NCBI GenBank assembly: GCA_030642425.1 | Contig: DAOWNU010000030.1 | Coordinates: 1-10,251, forward strand | Reading direction: 5' to 3' | Length of the DNA stretch: 10,251 nt | Origin: a bacterium | GTDB lineage: Bacteria > UBP14 > UBA6098 | Part shown: positions 6,501 to 10,251 of the stretch, piece by piece | Position numbering within the stretch: position 1 is the stretch's first letter | Layout: each line of letters starts with the position of its first letter | Notes under the pieces: model-generated | What the model was told of the DNA's origin: nothing | Database searches by the model: none | Seen by the model: only the letters and a program-made list of their open reading frames with translations | Program-made: the position numbers and the translations under genes

Positions 6501-8677
6501 CGTTCGGCGAGTTGACCGTCGATTCTCTCGGCGCCTGCGAATGGGCGCTCTATTTCGAGCATTTTGCCGACTCCGGCTGCGCGGAGATAGACAGCGTCGT
6601 CTGGGAAATCACATCGTTCCGCGAACTGCCGTTCGACACGACACATATCCCCGGCGGCATCGAAATCGGCCTGTCCGGTTCGGACTCGGTCGAAATCTGT
6701 GTTATGGCGCTCACCGGCTGCGTTCCGCCGTCGAGCTGTATTTTCGAGGCCTGCACCGCGCTCACCTGTATCGGCGAAGATTGCTGCGAACTCGAAGTTA
6801 TCTCGATTCCGGACAGCGTCTGTTTCGGCGAGTCCGCCGCGCTCTGTGCGTATTTCATCGCGGATAGCTGCCCGGATATCGACACGCTGACCTGCGAATG
6901 GACGATGGACGGCAGCCCGGTCGGCACGGGGTCTTGCGTTACTGTGTTCCCGGATACCGCCTCGGTGTATTGCGTGGATGTAAGCTACACAAGCGCTTTC
7001 GGCGAGCTTTGCATATATCATTCATGCGCGACCGCACACGTCATTCCGCCGCCGCCGGGCGATATCTGGCCCGGAACCGCCGCGCTCGGTCTCGGCGATA
7101 CACTCGTCCTACCCGTGCCGTGCGGCGCCTACGGTGACGGTTATCTCATCCCGGACAGCATCGTCGTGCTAACCGGAACTACCGCGCTCGTGGAGACTTC
7201 CGGCGTATTCGCCCCCGGCGATTGGTGCGTGCTTCGATATCCGGCGAATTTCGCCAGCCCGCCGAACCGCGTGTTCTGTTACGACATGTATCTGGGCGAC
7301 TGCGCGTGGCTCCAAATCGAATGCTGCACACTAACCGTATGCGACACGCCGCACGCGGAAATCGCCCTGCCGGAGGGAGTCTGTCCGGAATTGGGCTATG
7401 TCGATGTCTGCGTTCTCAACCGCGAGCCGTCCATCTCGATAGACCGGATAACATGGAGCAACGGCGCGACTTCGATATGCACGGAAATCCCGCTCGAACC
7501 GGTCGGGACGCCCTGCGGCGGAGTGAACGGCTTTGCACCGGAGACGGTGAGCGTGGAGATATGCCACGAATGCGGCGGCGCGTTCGCCTGCATAACCGAT
7601 ACCTATATTATATACCCCGAATACAGCTTCTGGATAGACATTCTGCCCTCTGGCGTTACGCAGGGGGATTCCGTGGACACCGAGCCGCATATCCTGCCCG
7701 CGCCATCGACAGACATCGACAGTTTCCTGAACTGGTATATCTGTCAGGGGGACACGATGCTGATATACCGTGGCGAATCCCGCTATCCGGACGGTATCCA
7801 CGGGGCGACGAGCCTGTTCGAGAAAACCGTTTTCTGCGCAAAATTCGACTACGATTTCGGCGGCGGCAGATGCGAACTGACCGCCTGCGACAGCGTGTTC
7901 GTGCGCGACACTCTCATCACCATAATCAAAACGCCCTGCGGCGTCGATTCTAACGGCTTCGGCGATCCGGACGGCTATATCGAGGTCGATGACTATCGGC
8001 GCTACGGCGAATGCTCGTTCACATTCCCGGTCGATAGCGGTTGCGTGACAATCTGCGCCAGCGACACCGATTTTGTCATGCCACGGGTATTCATTTTCGA
8101 CCATTGGGAGAGCGGCGGCGCGATATACAGCCACGCATCCTGCACAACTTATTGCCCGTCGGGCGCGTTCGACACTATTTTCGCGGTTTACGACACCGCC
8201 ACGATTTGCATGGGCCTGTCGCCGGCCGGCGAGGAAATCGAAATCGAGATTGAACAGATATTGCTCGACAACGACTCCGTATTTTCGCATTTCAATATCG
8301 GCGAGCCGCGCGGTTTTTCGCTCGACAACTGCGGAAGCTGTTCTCTGAGCGTGCAGGCCCGATGGGTCTCCAGCGCAAACGAGTCCGGATTCGATTGTCC
8401 GGCGATACAGTTGACAAACCACGCCATTCCCGGCTTCAACCGGCTCGGTTTGAGGGGGATAATCACGCCGGATTCGCTCCCGTCGGATTTTGCCGTGCTC
8501 AAGGACTATTTCATCGACATCCACGACCCGGCCCACGGCCCGCTTGGCCCCGGCGAAAATCAATTCTTGTATATAGGTGTGGTCTCGCCGGAGGATTTCC
8601 ACAGGTGTTATCCCGACGGGACGGACATCGCGTATAGAATAACGCTCCGACTTCGCTGGGGCATCTATTTGCCTTAA
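596..8677 (+). CDS. Giant secreted cysteine-rich multidomain surface protein
   Basis: This 2693-residue exported protein has a signal peptide at residues 1-20; there is no lipobox, since the cysteine at 14 follows LLF. Domains in order: seven LVIVD propeller blades (25-312); Ig-like module A1 (317-415); LecA-like sugar-binding domain (430-590); module B1 (604-696); A2 (701-799); second propeller (800-1038); B2 (1046-1139); A3 (1143-1240); B3 (1256-1347); A4 (1353-1451); B4 (1468-1566); amidotransferase-like fold (1567-1782); about seven cysteine-rich Ig/PKD-like units (1784-2436); InlB-like repeat (2437-2533); unassigned beta region (2534-2693). The cysteines recur at fixed positions, implying disulfides outside the cytoplasm. 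No catalytic site is evident, so an adhesive, carbohydrate-binding or structural role is most likely. It ends in LRWGIYLP with no LPXTG, transmembrane helix or recognisable type IX sorting domain. The gene is GC-rich compared with both flanks and stands alone behind its own promoter. Confidence 0.9.
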   Translation: MRIANIVISLLLFCIGIHGADSLNAIRIGYYDTGGIAKEIVVEGGDAYVADSYSGFLVLDISDPSNPTNRAVYNTPGDANDLSISDNNLYLADMSGGVRIFDISNPSSPVQISRDTLYATYTDVSGLGEYARCTLGWSGFSILNFSDPADPEEHWHSTSLGGYAYAIHIENELAYLACGAGGLKIIDLEPPALIGSYPISGSARGVFARNDTVFIAAYTGGLIILDATDPSAPELIGAFDTDGYAHGVWVAETLAFVADYHEGLRIINIADPASPFETGYYKTIHNALDVTEDNGYVYAAFGNDGVYILDVGLILNAPPVLDSVWFSEETDCDGVDLVHICYSLSDAEGDPADISVSMSGNGGATWDVPLNTLYNTFGNIGADVIPGVHCFDWDMSADLPDSEALDWIVRIELTNPDLLHTRVRGKSCPYFAGMPVGTQITDWWGGDTIPNVSAVAINIESDIDSVAIAAVGSVSYGVDYPFHSPEGGSPTPTIPEYEAMSGISYFENAPIAGLMAVFIGDNPPDPENTPPRLSAQTSTPMLQQTVFIGSGPFTLIPPEGAARLFLGANDHYRWQDNRGHFDIDIEIFTDESYISATDTAPLDSSPPAVDISCPFETLTGGRIYNFSWSVDDLFYSDNECSVAFTSPAFEENYAATGPDFGWLVPNVSVPACTMIVAARDSFCNWGHDTCVFEIAEAMLPCSAWVDTVWFAEEIDCDGRNIVEICYDLASTCPDSAFSTSIHISSDSGGTWGDDIDSIWEDDGDIGEGVLPGTHCFFWEFGRDLPDMEGSDWLIEVGVLVNFDTFMVIDSFDISDRPNYGRGLAHGDGYYWVYDLNAGFIYKTPCIGCPPEDSFHVGENNNCDIDYKDGYIYFADSSGGDCKRIHRIDAATHAQEYIATLPEYASDIEGVQVVGDSLIVAWYGIPEDNDSNKVLYLDLTDPFPISSWDTILTGAVDDCHTIEGMTFAKGSLWGCNDFGRIVEIDLEIPDYIGCYPVPNIGEGAEGLCWDGEFMWYHNYHGTGTMKIYKIQLWDSFTNSFTAAGPLDSRPPNITISCPAESLNIDEPYMFQWVFDDDFLADYPCSVHIFGCGMVQHHYIADTHVSWTPTAACESCSIIIVARDSFCNWGTDTCVFVVFEEEEACSVDIDSVWFTEEVYCDGRNVMIICYEFSSTCPDSEYYVTLIMSSNSGGSWSVPMDSAWDSEGDLGAGVTEGIHCFFWEMGCDLPGWDGDDFRVRVDVTGHETSDFYIASGIADSRGPRIDIACPEDTLLPLIPYTYHWSIEEPFLADYPCSVTISGCGILERHEIAGTSISWTAPWPCSSYVLTVATHDSFCNLGADTCYFTIEDEVVPCSAWVDTFWFFEETDCDDGNTIEICYDLISTCPDSAYSVSILASSDYGESWAVPLASLTEWEGDLGDSIFAGNHCFYWDIGRDLPDWEGELSLEITLENSASGPILDISTTTGPADTKAPRLTLNCPGDSVFYPGDTIHLSWSLADLFPHSGPFSLNIDWCVGETTLSIDSTGFDWEIPFGAGGCDEIWFTIEARDSFCNWGRDSCFVSPDTIELRCNILIFSNAPDGATYTIDSFDSLRAILEDMGNTVTTVGASDGIELTSAYLADFNQLWFIDSKNSLDTTLSPSEILAIRNFAGAGRGLAILADHYPYFAIDANYILDEWGVLLDGSANHRPSGLCNDEIFFDSHPITDDLTELACFTSESRIHNSGPDIFTPLSEYGGDTLQAAISGSGKRAFIDVSYYRYLNPYVRSCGGVTLVENISCWLEPGGCGCEIDSCTLEALAFVEDPQVCPGDSVTLQCSISGETGAVYFQWWSLPVGFSSTMQNPNSGPLFEDTWFFVRAYESADCEDIDSVFIDVLADEELDTFMCLGDTMTFCTSALCDSFDSGRAGGGNITVTRDGIPQLGCLIMSEDSTCMDFIPLETGDYWVCQEDYYDGVHDCCYDVCWFVTVCCKPFGELTVDSLGACEWALYFEHFADSGCAEIDSVVWEITSFRELPFDTTHIPGGIEIGLSGSDSVEICVMALTGCVPPSSCIFEACTALTCIGEDCCELEVISIPDSVCFGESAALCAYFIADSCPDIDTLTCEWTMDGSPVGTGSCVTVFPDTASVYCVDVSYTSAFGELCIYHSCATAHVIPPPPGDIWPGTAALGLGDTLVLPVPCGAYGDGYLIPDSIVVLTGTTALVETSGVFAPGDWCVLRYPANFASPPNRVFCYDMYLGDCAWLQIECCTLTVCDTPHAEIALPEGVCPELGYVDVCVLNREPSISIDRITWSNGATSICTEIPLEPVGTPCGGVNGFAPETVSVEICHECGGAFACITDTYIIYPEYSFWIDILPSGVTQGDSVDTEPHILPAPSTDIDSFLNWYICQGDTMLIYRGESRYPDGIHGATSLFEKTVFCAKFDYDFGGGRCELTACDSVFVRDTLITIIKTPCGVDSNGFGDPDGYIEVDDYRRYGECSFTFPVDSGCVTICASDTDFVMPRVFIFDHWESGGAIYSHASCTTYCPSGAFDTIFAVYDTATICMGLSPAGEEIEIEIEQILLDNDSVFSHFNIGEPRGFSLDNCGSCSLSVQARWVSSANESGFDCPAIQLTNHAIPGFNRLGLRGIITPDSLPSDFAVLKDYFIDIHDPAHGPLGPGENQFLYIGVVSPEDFHRCYPDGTDIAYRITLRLRWGIYLP
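668..1531 (+). other. Domain: seven-bladed LVIVD beta-propeller (residues 25-312)
   Basis: Seven copies of the LVIVD motif recur every 39-43 residues: GFLVLDISDPSNP (from residue 55), GGVRIFDISNPSSP (96), GFSILNFSDPADP (139), GGLKIIDLEPP (181), GGLIILDATDPSAP (220), EGLRIINIADPASP (262) and DGVYILDVG (304). Each is preceded by a short strand such as AYVAD or AFVAD. This is the pattern of LVIVD-repeat proteins, which are predicted extracellular beta-propellers of unknown ligand. Seven blades make a complete closed ring, so the domain is probably intact. Confidence 0.85.
1883..2365 (+). other. Domain: LecA (PA-IL)-like sugar-binding domain (residues 430-590)
   Basis: Features in order are GTQITDWWGGDTIPNV, then AIAAVGSVSYGV (Tyr476), HSPEGG, AGLMAVFIGDNPP, a VFIGSGPF strand, and LFLGANDHYRWQDNRGHFDI (residues 564-583). 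This is the order of motifs in PA-IL/LecA and its relatives: an 'A.G..SYG' strand, 'GAL....G' and 'L..ND....NNSG.F.V.I'. Tyr476, Asp570 and Asp576-Asn577 line up with the calcium and galactose ligands of LecA (Tyr36, Asp100, Asn107/Asn108), with the loop one residue shorter. Calcium-dependent sugar binding is therefore plausible but inferred. The domain sits between modules A1 and B1. Confidence 0.65.
2993..3709 (+). other. Domain: second beta-propeller inserted in cassette 2 (residues 800-1038)
   Basis: About 240 residues with propeller-like repeats differ from the LVIVD blades: YGRGLAHGDGYYWVYDLNAG, IDYKDGYIYFADSSG, IEGVQVVGDSLIVAWYG, IEGMTFAKGSLWGCNDFGRI and AEGLCWDGEFMWYHN. The recurrent 'EG.....(G/D)..(L/M/I)W' strand pairs resemble the SMP-30/phytase-like/glutamine-cyclotransferase-type propeller superfamily. 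With five to six recognisable strand groups it looks compact. No catalytic residues can be assigned. It lies between modules A2 and B2, the same place that the LecA-like domain occupies in cassette 1. Confidence 0.55.
5294..5941 (+). other. Domain: class I glutamine amidotransferase-like fold, probably non-catalytic (residues 1567-1782)
   Basis: The segment begins CNILIFSNAPDGATYTIDSF, a first beta strand plus loop. It continues with LRAILEDMGNTVTTV, LADFNQLWFIDS, ILAIRNFAGAGRGLAILADH, a SHPITDDL motif and TLQAAISGSGKRAFIDVSYY. The alternating alpha/beta pattern with 'L.(D/E)(M/L)G..V', 'FV..GRGL.(I/V)' and 'HP(I/L)' resembles ThuA/DUF4350-type GATase-like domains attached to extracellular proteins. 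At the expected nucleophile elbow the sequence is LADH, with no Cys or Ser, so enzymatic amidotransferase activity is unlikely. The family assignment is from memory and moderate. Confidence 0.55.
5945..7903 (+). other. Region: about seven cysteine-rich Ig/PKD-like units (residues 1784-2436)
   Basis: Units of roughly 85-100 residues can be delimited near 1787, 1875, 1968, 2059, 2155, 2250 and 2344. Several open with a 'P..VC.G(D/E)S..L.C' strand pair (VCPGDSVTLQC; VCFGESAALCAYF; MCLGDTMTFC) and hold a W in the next strand (YFQWW; CEWTMDGSPVG; ITWSNGATS), as in Ig-like or PKD-like gliding-protein modules. Most end in a cysteine pair (VTVCC, DCCEL, IECCTLTVC). The density of cysteine is far above normal for a bacterial protein and implies several disulfides per unit. 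Boundaries are approximate; the units are too divergent to call exact repeats. Confidence 0.6.
7904..8194 (+). other. Domain: InlB B-repeat-like beta module (residues 2437-2533)
   Basis: The segment ITIIKTPCG..., FTFPVDSGCVTICASD, FIFDHWESGGA and FDTIFAVYD follows the layout of divergent InlB B-repeat / bacterial repeat domains ('...V..G..V.L.A....Y.F..W.SGG......TI.A.Y'). Cysteines are added relative to the usual form. Such modules occur near the C-terminus of surface proteins as stalk elements. The assignment rests on the W-(x)SGG turn and the terminal 'FAVYD' strand. Confidence 0.5.
8195..8674 (+). other. Region: unrecognised C-terminal beta region (residues 2534-2693)
   Basis: After an acidic strand EEIEIEIEQILLDNDS come about 140 residues that look beta-rich, including LGLRGIITPDSLPSDFAVL, GPGENQFLYIGVVSPEDF and a last strand YRITLRLRWGIYLP. 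It is almost cysteine-poor compared with what precedes it (residual CGSC, DCP, RCYP). Its terminal position is where a sorting or anchoring domain would be expected, but it matches no C-terminal signal that I know. It may be a lineage-specific secretion or attachment domain; that is speculation. Confidence 0.4.
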
Positions 8678-8828
8678 CACGTGAGGATTACCGCGATGAT
8701 AAGGGTAATTTGTGGATCGACATCGTGAAATAAGGCCTTGACAGCGGGCAAATGACGGCCTATCTTATCAAATAAGACTTATGCCCCGTGCAGGAGCGGG
8801 GGAACGAGTGAAAAGTGATTAGGCTTAA
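8678..8828. other. Intergenic region between the giant gene and the GGDEF gene
   Basis: These 151 nt contain a weak dyad ATTACC (8687-8692) / GGTAAT (8704-8709) shortly after the stop of the giant gene, with no T-tract, so no convincing intrinsic terminator is visible. The near-consensus promoter at 8738-8766 lies in the second half. Stops in all frames and no ribosome binding site preceding an ORF argue against a small gene here. Confidence 0.5.
8738..8766 (+). promoter_or_regulatory. Near-consensus promoter for the CHASE2-GGDEF gene
   Basis: A perfect TTGACA (8738-8743) is followed after exactly 17 nt by TATCTT (8761-8766, four of six matches). Transcription would start near 8773, giving a leader of about 56 nt. 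It indicates that the cyclase gene is transcribed independently of the giant gene. The region also has a short AGGCC/GGCCT dyad (8733-8737 with 8757-8761) spanning the promoter, which may be chance. Confidence 0.6.
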
Positions 8829-10251
8829 ATGAAAAAAAAGCTTAGAAGAATACTAGAAATTTTCTTACTTATAGCGATATTCTTTATAGGATTATCGCTT
8901 TCAGTTACGCCATTTGTTGATGATATCGAGCGGTCACTTATCGATTGGAGATACAGGACAACTTATTTACTTGGCAAATCCCCGGTCGTTTCACAGGACA
9001 TTGTGCTTGTTCTGATTGATGAGAAAACGGTTTGCCAGTTGGAAACAATTTGCCCTTTTCCGAGAGAGGTGCTATCGAACATTATTGCCGCTGTGAATGA
9101 CCTGGGTGCTAAAACGATCGCATTAGATATTCTCCTTGATTTTGAAACGAATCAAACTTCAGACAGCATTCTTGCAGCTACAATAAGAGAAGCCGGCAAC
9201 GTAATCATCTCGAGTATGGTTGAATACGAAGGGAATAAACCAGTTTTACGGGAACCTTTACCGTTCTTTACAAACAATCTTTGGCAGCCTAACTTCACTA
9301 ATCTTTCTAAAGCGACTTATCAGAAAAGATTCGCTATATCTGAATTGGTCGATGGCGAGACCGTTTTTCCCTTCCCGATTGTTGTTAGCGCTTCGTTTAT
9401 GAATATGGATCCTATGGAATTTATCTCCGAGCAAAACTTCGATATTCGCGATTTTATCTACATAAACTATGCTGGTCCTTCGGAAGTTATTAAGGGCTTT
9501 TCTGCGAGCCTATTCCTTCTTGAAAATAAACCGCCAAGGTCTTTTTTCGAAAATAAGCTGGTTATAATCGGTGCTGAACACAAAGACGCAAGGGATTATT
9601 ATTTTATGACTCCCTATTCGCGGAATTTCCTAAATTCAGATATAAGCTATATGACAGGGGTAAAAATAATAGCTAACGCAACTAATACCATTCTCAAAGA
9701 CAATCCAATAAAACCGGCATCGAGTTTGTTCACTTTTATAACAGCTATAATTTTAGCGATTATTGCCTTTTTGGTTTTTCGGAAAATCAAGCTATATTGG
9801 GGCGTTATTGTTTTCCTCTTTGGAATATTGATAATAAACCTTCTAAGCCTCTATTTATTCGTGCAACAAGATTTGATCGTAAGTATATCTATGCTTTCTA
9901 TCTCTTTTACATCGGGTATTATTAGTGTAATCATAGTCCGATTCATAGATACACGAACGAAAGCTATGATAGATAAAAACACGAATCTATATAATCGAGG
10001 TTACCTCTGGGAGTATTTGACGCTTCACCATCGTAAGGCGTTGAAAAGGGGAACAGCATTAACCGTTATTATGTTCGATATCGACTTCTTTAAGAAGTTT
10101 AATGATACTTACGGCCACGATATTGGAGATGTTGTGTTACGGGAGGTCTCTTCTATAATGAAGGACGAAGTATCTAAGAGAGGAATTGCAGCGAGATATG
10201 GAGGCGAAGAACTTACGGTAGTCCTTCCGGGGAGCACGCCGGGTATTGCTT
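8829..10251 (+). CDS. CHASE2-GGDEF membrane diguanylate cyclase, 3' truncated by the window
   Basis: It would make cyclic di-GMP from two GTP in the cytoplasm under control of an extracytoplasmic sensor. The 474 visible residues contain an N-terminal membrane segment (about 7-28); a CHASE2 sensor (about 30-290) with DIERSLIDWRYR, DIVLVLIDEKTV, PFPREVL, GAKTIALDILLD, LVIIGAEHKDARDYY and TGVKIIANATNTIL; three membrane helices (about 299-317, 323-344, 349-371); and a GGDEF domain from about 382 (DKNTNLYNRGYL). Metal and GTP residues are present: FDIDFFKKFND (Asp417, Asn425), GHDIGD (Asp434) and signature GGEEL (458-462). The inhibitory RxxD before the signature is missing (SKRG in its place). 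About 70 residues of the domain lie beyond the window. The start is fixed: an in-frame TAA touches the ATG (8826-8828), TAG lies just before it, and only a weak AGG binding site precedes. The gene is AT-rich, unlike the giant gene. Confidence 0.92.
   Translation, partial: MKKKLRRILEIFLLIAIFFIGLSLSVTPFVDDIERSLIDWRYRTTYLLGKSPVVSQDIVLVLIDEKTVCQLETICPFPREVLSNIIAAVNDLGAKTIALDILLDFETNQTSDSILAATIREAGNVIISSMVEYEGNKPVLREPLPFFTNNLWQPNFTNLSKATYQKRFAISELVDGETVFPFPIVVSASFMNMDPMEFISEQNFDIRDFIYINYAGPSEVIKGFSASLFLLENKPPRSFFENKLVIIGAEHKDARDYYFMTPYSRNFLNSDISYMTGVKIIANATNTILKDNPIKPASSLFTFITAIILAIIAFLVFRKIKLYWGVIVFLFGILIINLLSLYLFVQQDLIVSISMLSISFTSGIISVIIVRFIDTRTKAMIDKNTNLYNRGYLWEYLTLHHRKALKRGTALTVIMFDIDFFKKFNDTYGHDIGDVVLREVSSIMKDEVSKRGIAARYGGEELTVVLPGSTPGIA

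Noticed and set aside
8500..8677. Type IX secretion C-terminal sorting domain
   Set aside because: The end does not show the usual conserved pattern of such domains (a G-x-Y/V-x-(L/V/K) strand followed by a basic terminus), so no call is made.
7331..8680. Long minus-strand open frame of 449 codons opposite the 3' end of the giant gene
   Set aside because: It lies entirely antisense to a clear coding region, has no domain pattern, and is explained by the GC-rich codon bias of the sense gene keeping the opposite frame free of stops.
8687..8709. Hairpin ATTACC/GGTAAT after the giant gene as an intrinsic terminator
   Set aside because: The stem is only 6 bp and AT-rich, the loop is 11 nt, and no T-tract follows.
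8733..8761. AGGCC/GGCCT dyad as a terminator
   Set aside because: The 5-bp stem has a 19-nt loop and no T-tract, and it coincides with a better interpretation as a promoter.
1..10251. CRISPR array, tRNA, rRNA, insertion sequence or attachment site
   Set aside because: No regularly spaced direct repeats, cloverleaf, ribosomal sequence, transposase or terminal inverted repeats were visible.

Overview
The window comes from a bacterium. One very large secreted protein gene (596-8677, + strand, 2693 residues) fills most of it. Its mix of LVIVD beta-propeller blades, Ig-like modules of the 'CYDLSD..GD' type, PKD/Ig-like cysteine-rich repeats and an InlB-like repeat is what I associate with uncultured or deep-branching Gram-negative lineages (FCB-type candidate phyla and relatives). 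That placement is a guess from domain style; no marker gene is present.

Layout. At the left edge, on the minus strand, two small coding regions overlap by 14 nt: a 51-residue acidic ORF (204-49) and the signal-peptide start of a gene that leaves the window (62-1). A 391-nt divergent intergenic region (205-595) follows. It holds a nested inverted repeat (329-380), a good sigma70-type promoter pointing right (473-502) and a leader with a possible hairpin before the TTG start of the giant gene.

The giant protein reads, in order: signal peptide; seven-bladed LVIVD propeller; four alternating A/B Ig-like cassettes; a glutamine-amidotransferase-like domain without a visible nucleophile; about seven cysteine-rich Ig/PKD-like units; an InlB-like repeat; and an unrecognised C-terminal beta region. 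A LecA (PA-IL)-like sugar-binding domain is inserted in cassette 1 and a second beta-propeller in cassette 2, both at the same junction between A and B. I see no sorting tag or anchor.

After a 151-nt gap with its own near-consensus promoter (8738-8766), a CHASE2-GGDEF gene starts at 8829 and runs off the right edge. It is a membrane diguanylate cyclase with an extracytoplasmic sensor, intact metal-site residues, a GGEEL signature and no inhibitory I-site. It is distinctly AT-rich compared with the GC-rich giant gene. A surface adhesin-like protein beside a c-di-GMP synthase suggests surface attachment or envelope sensing, but the link rests on adjacency alone and the two genes appear to be transcribed separately.
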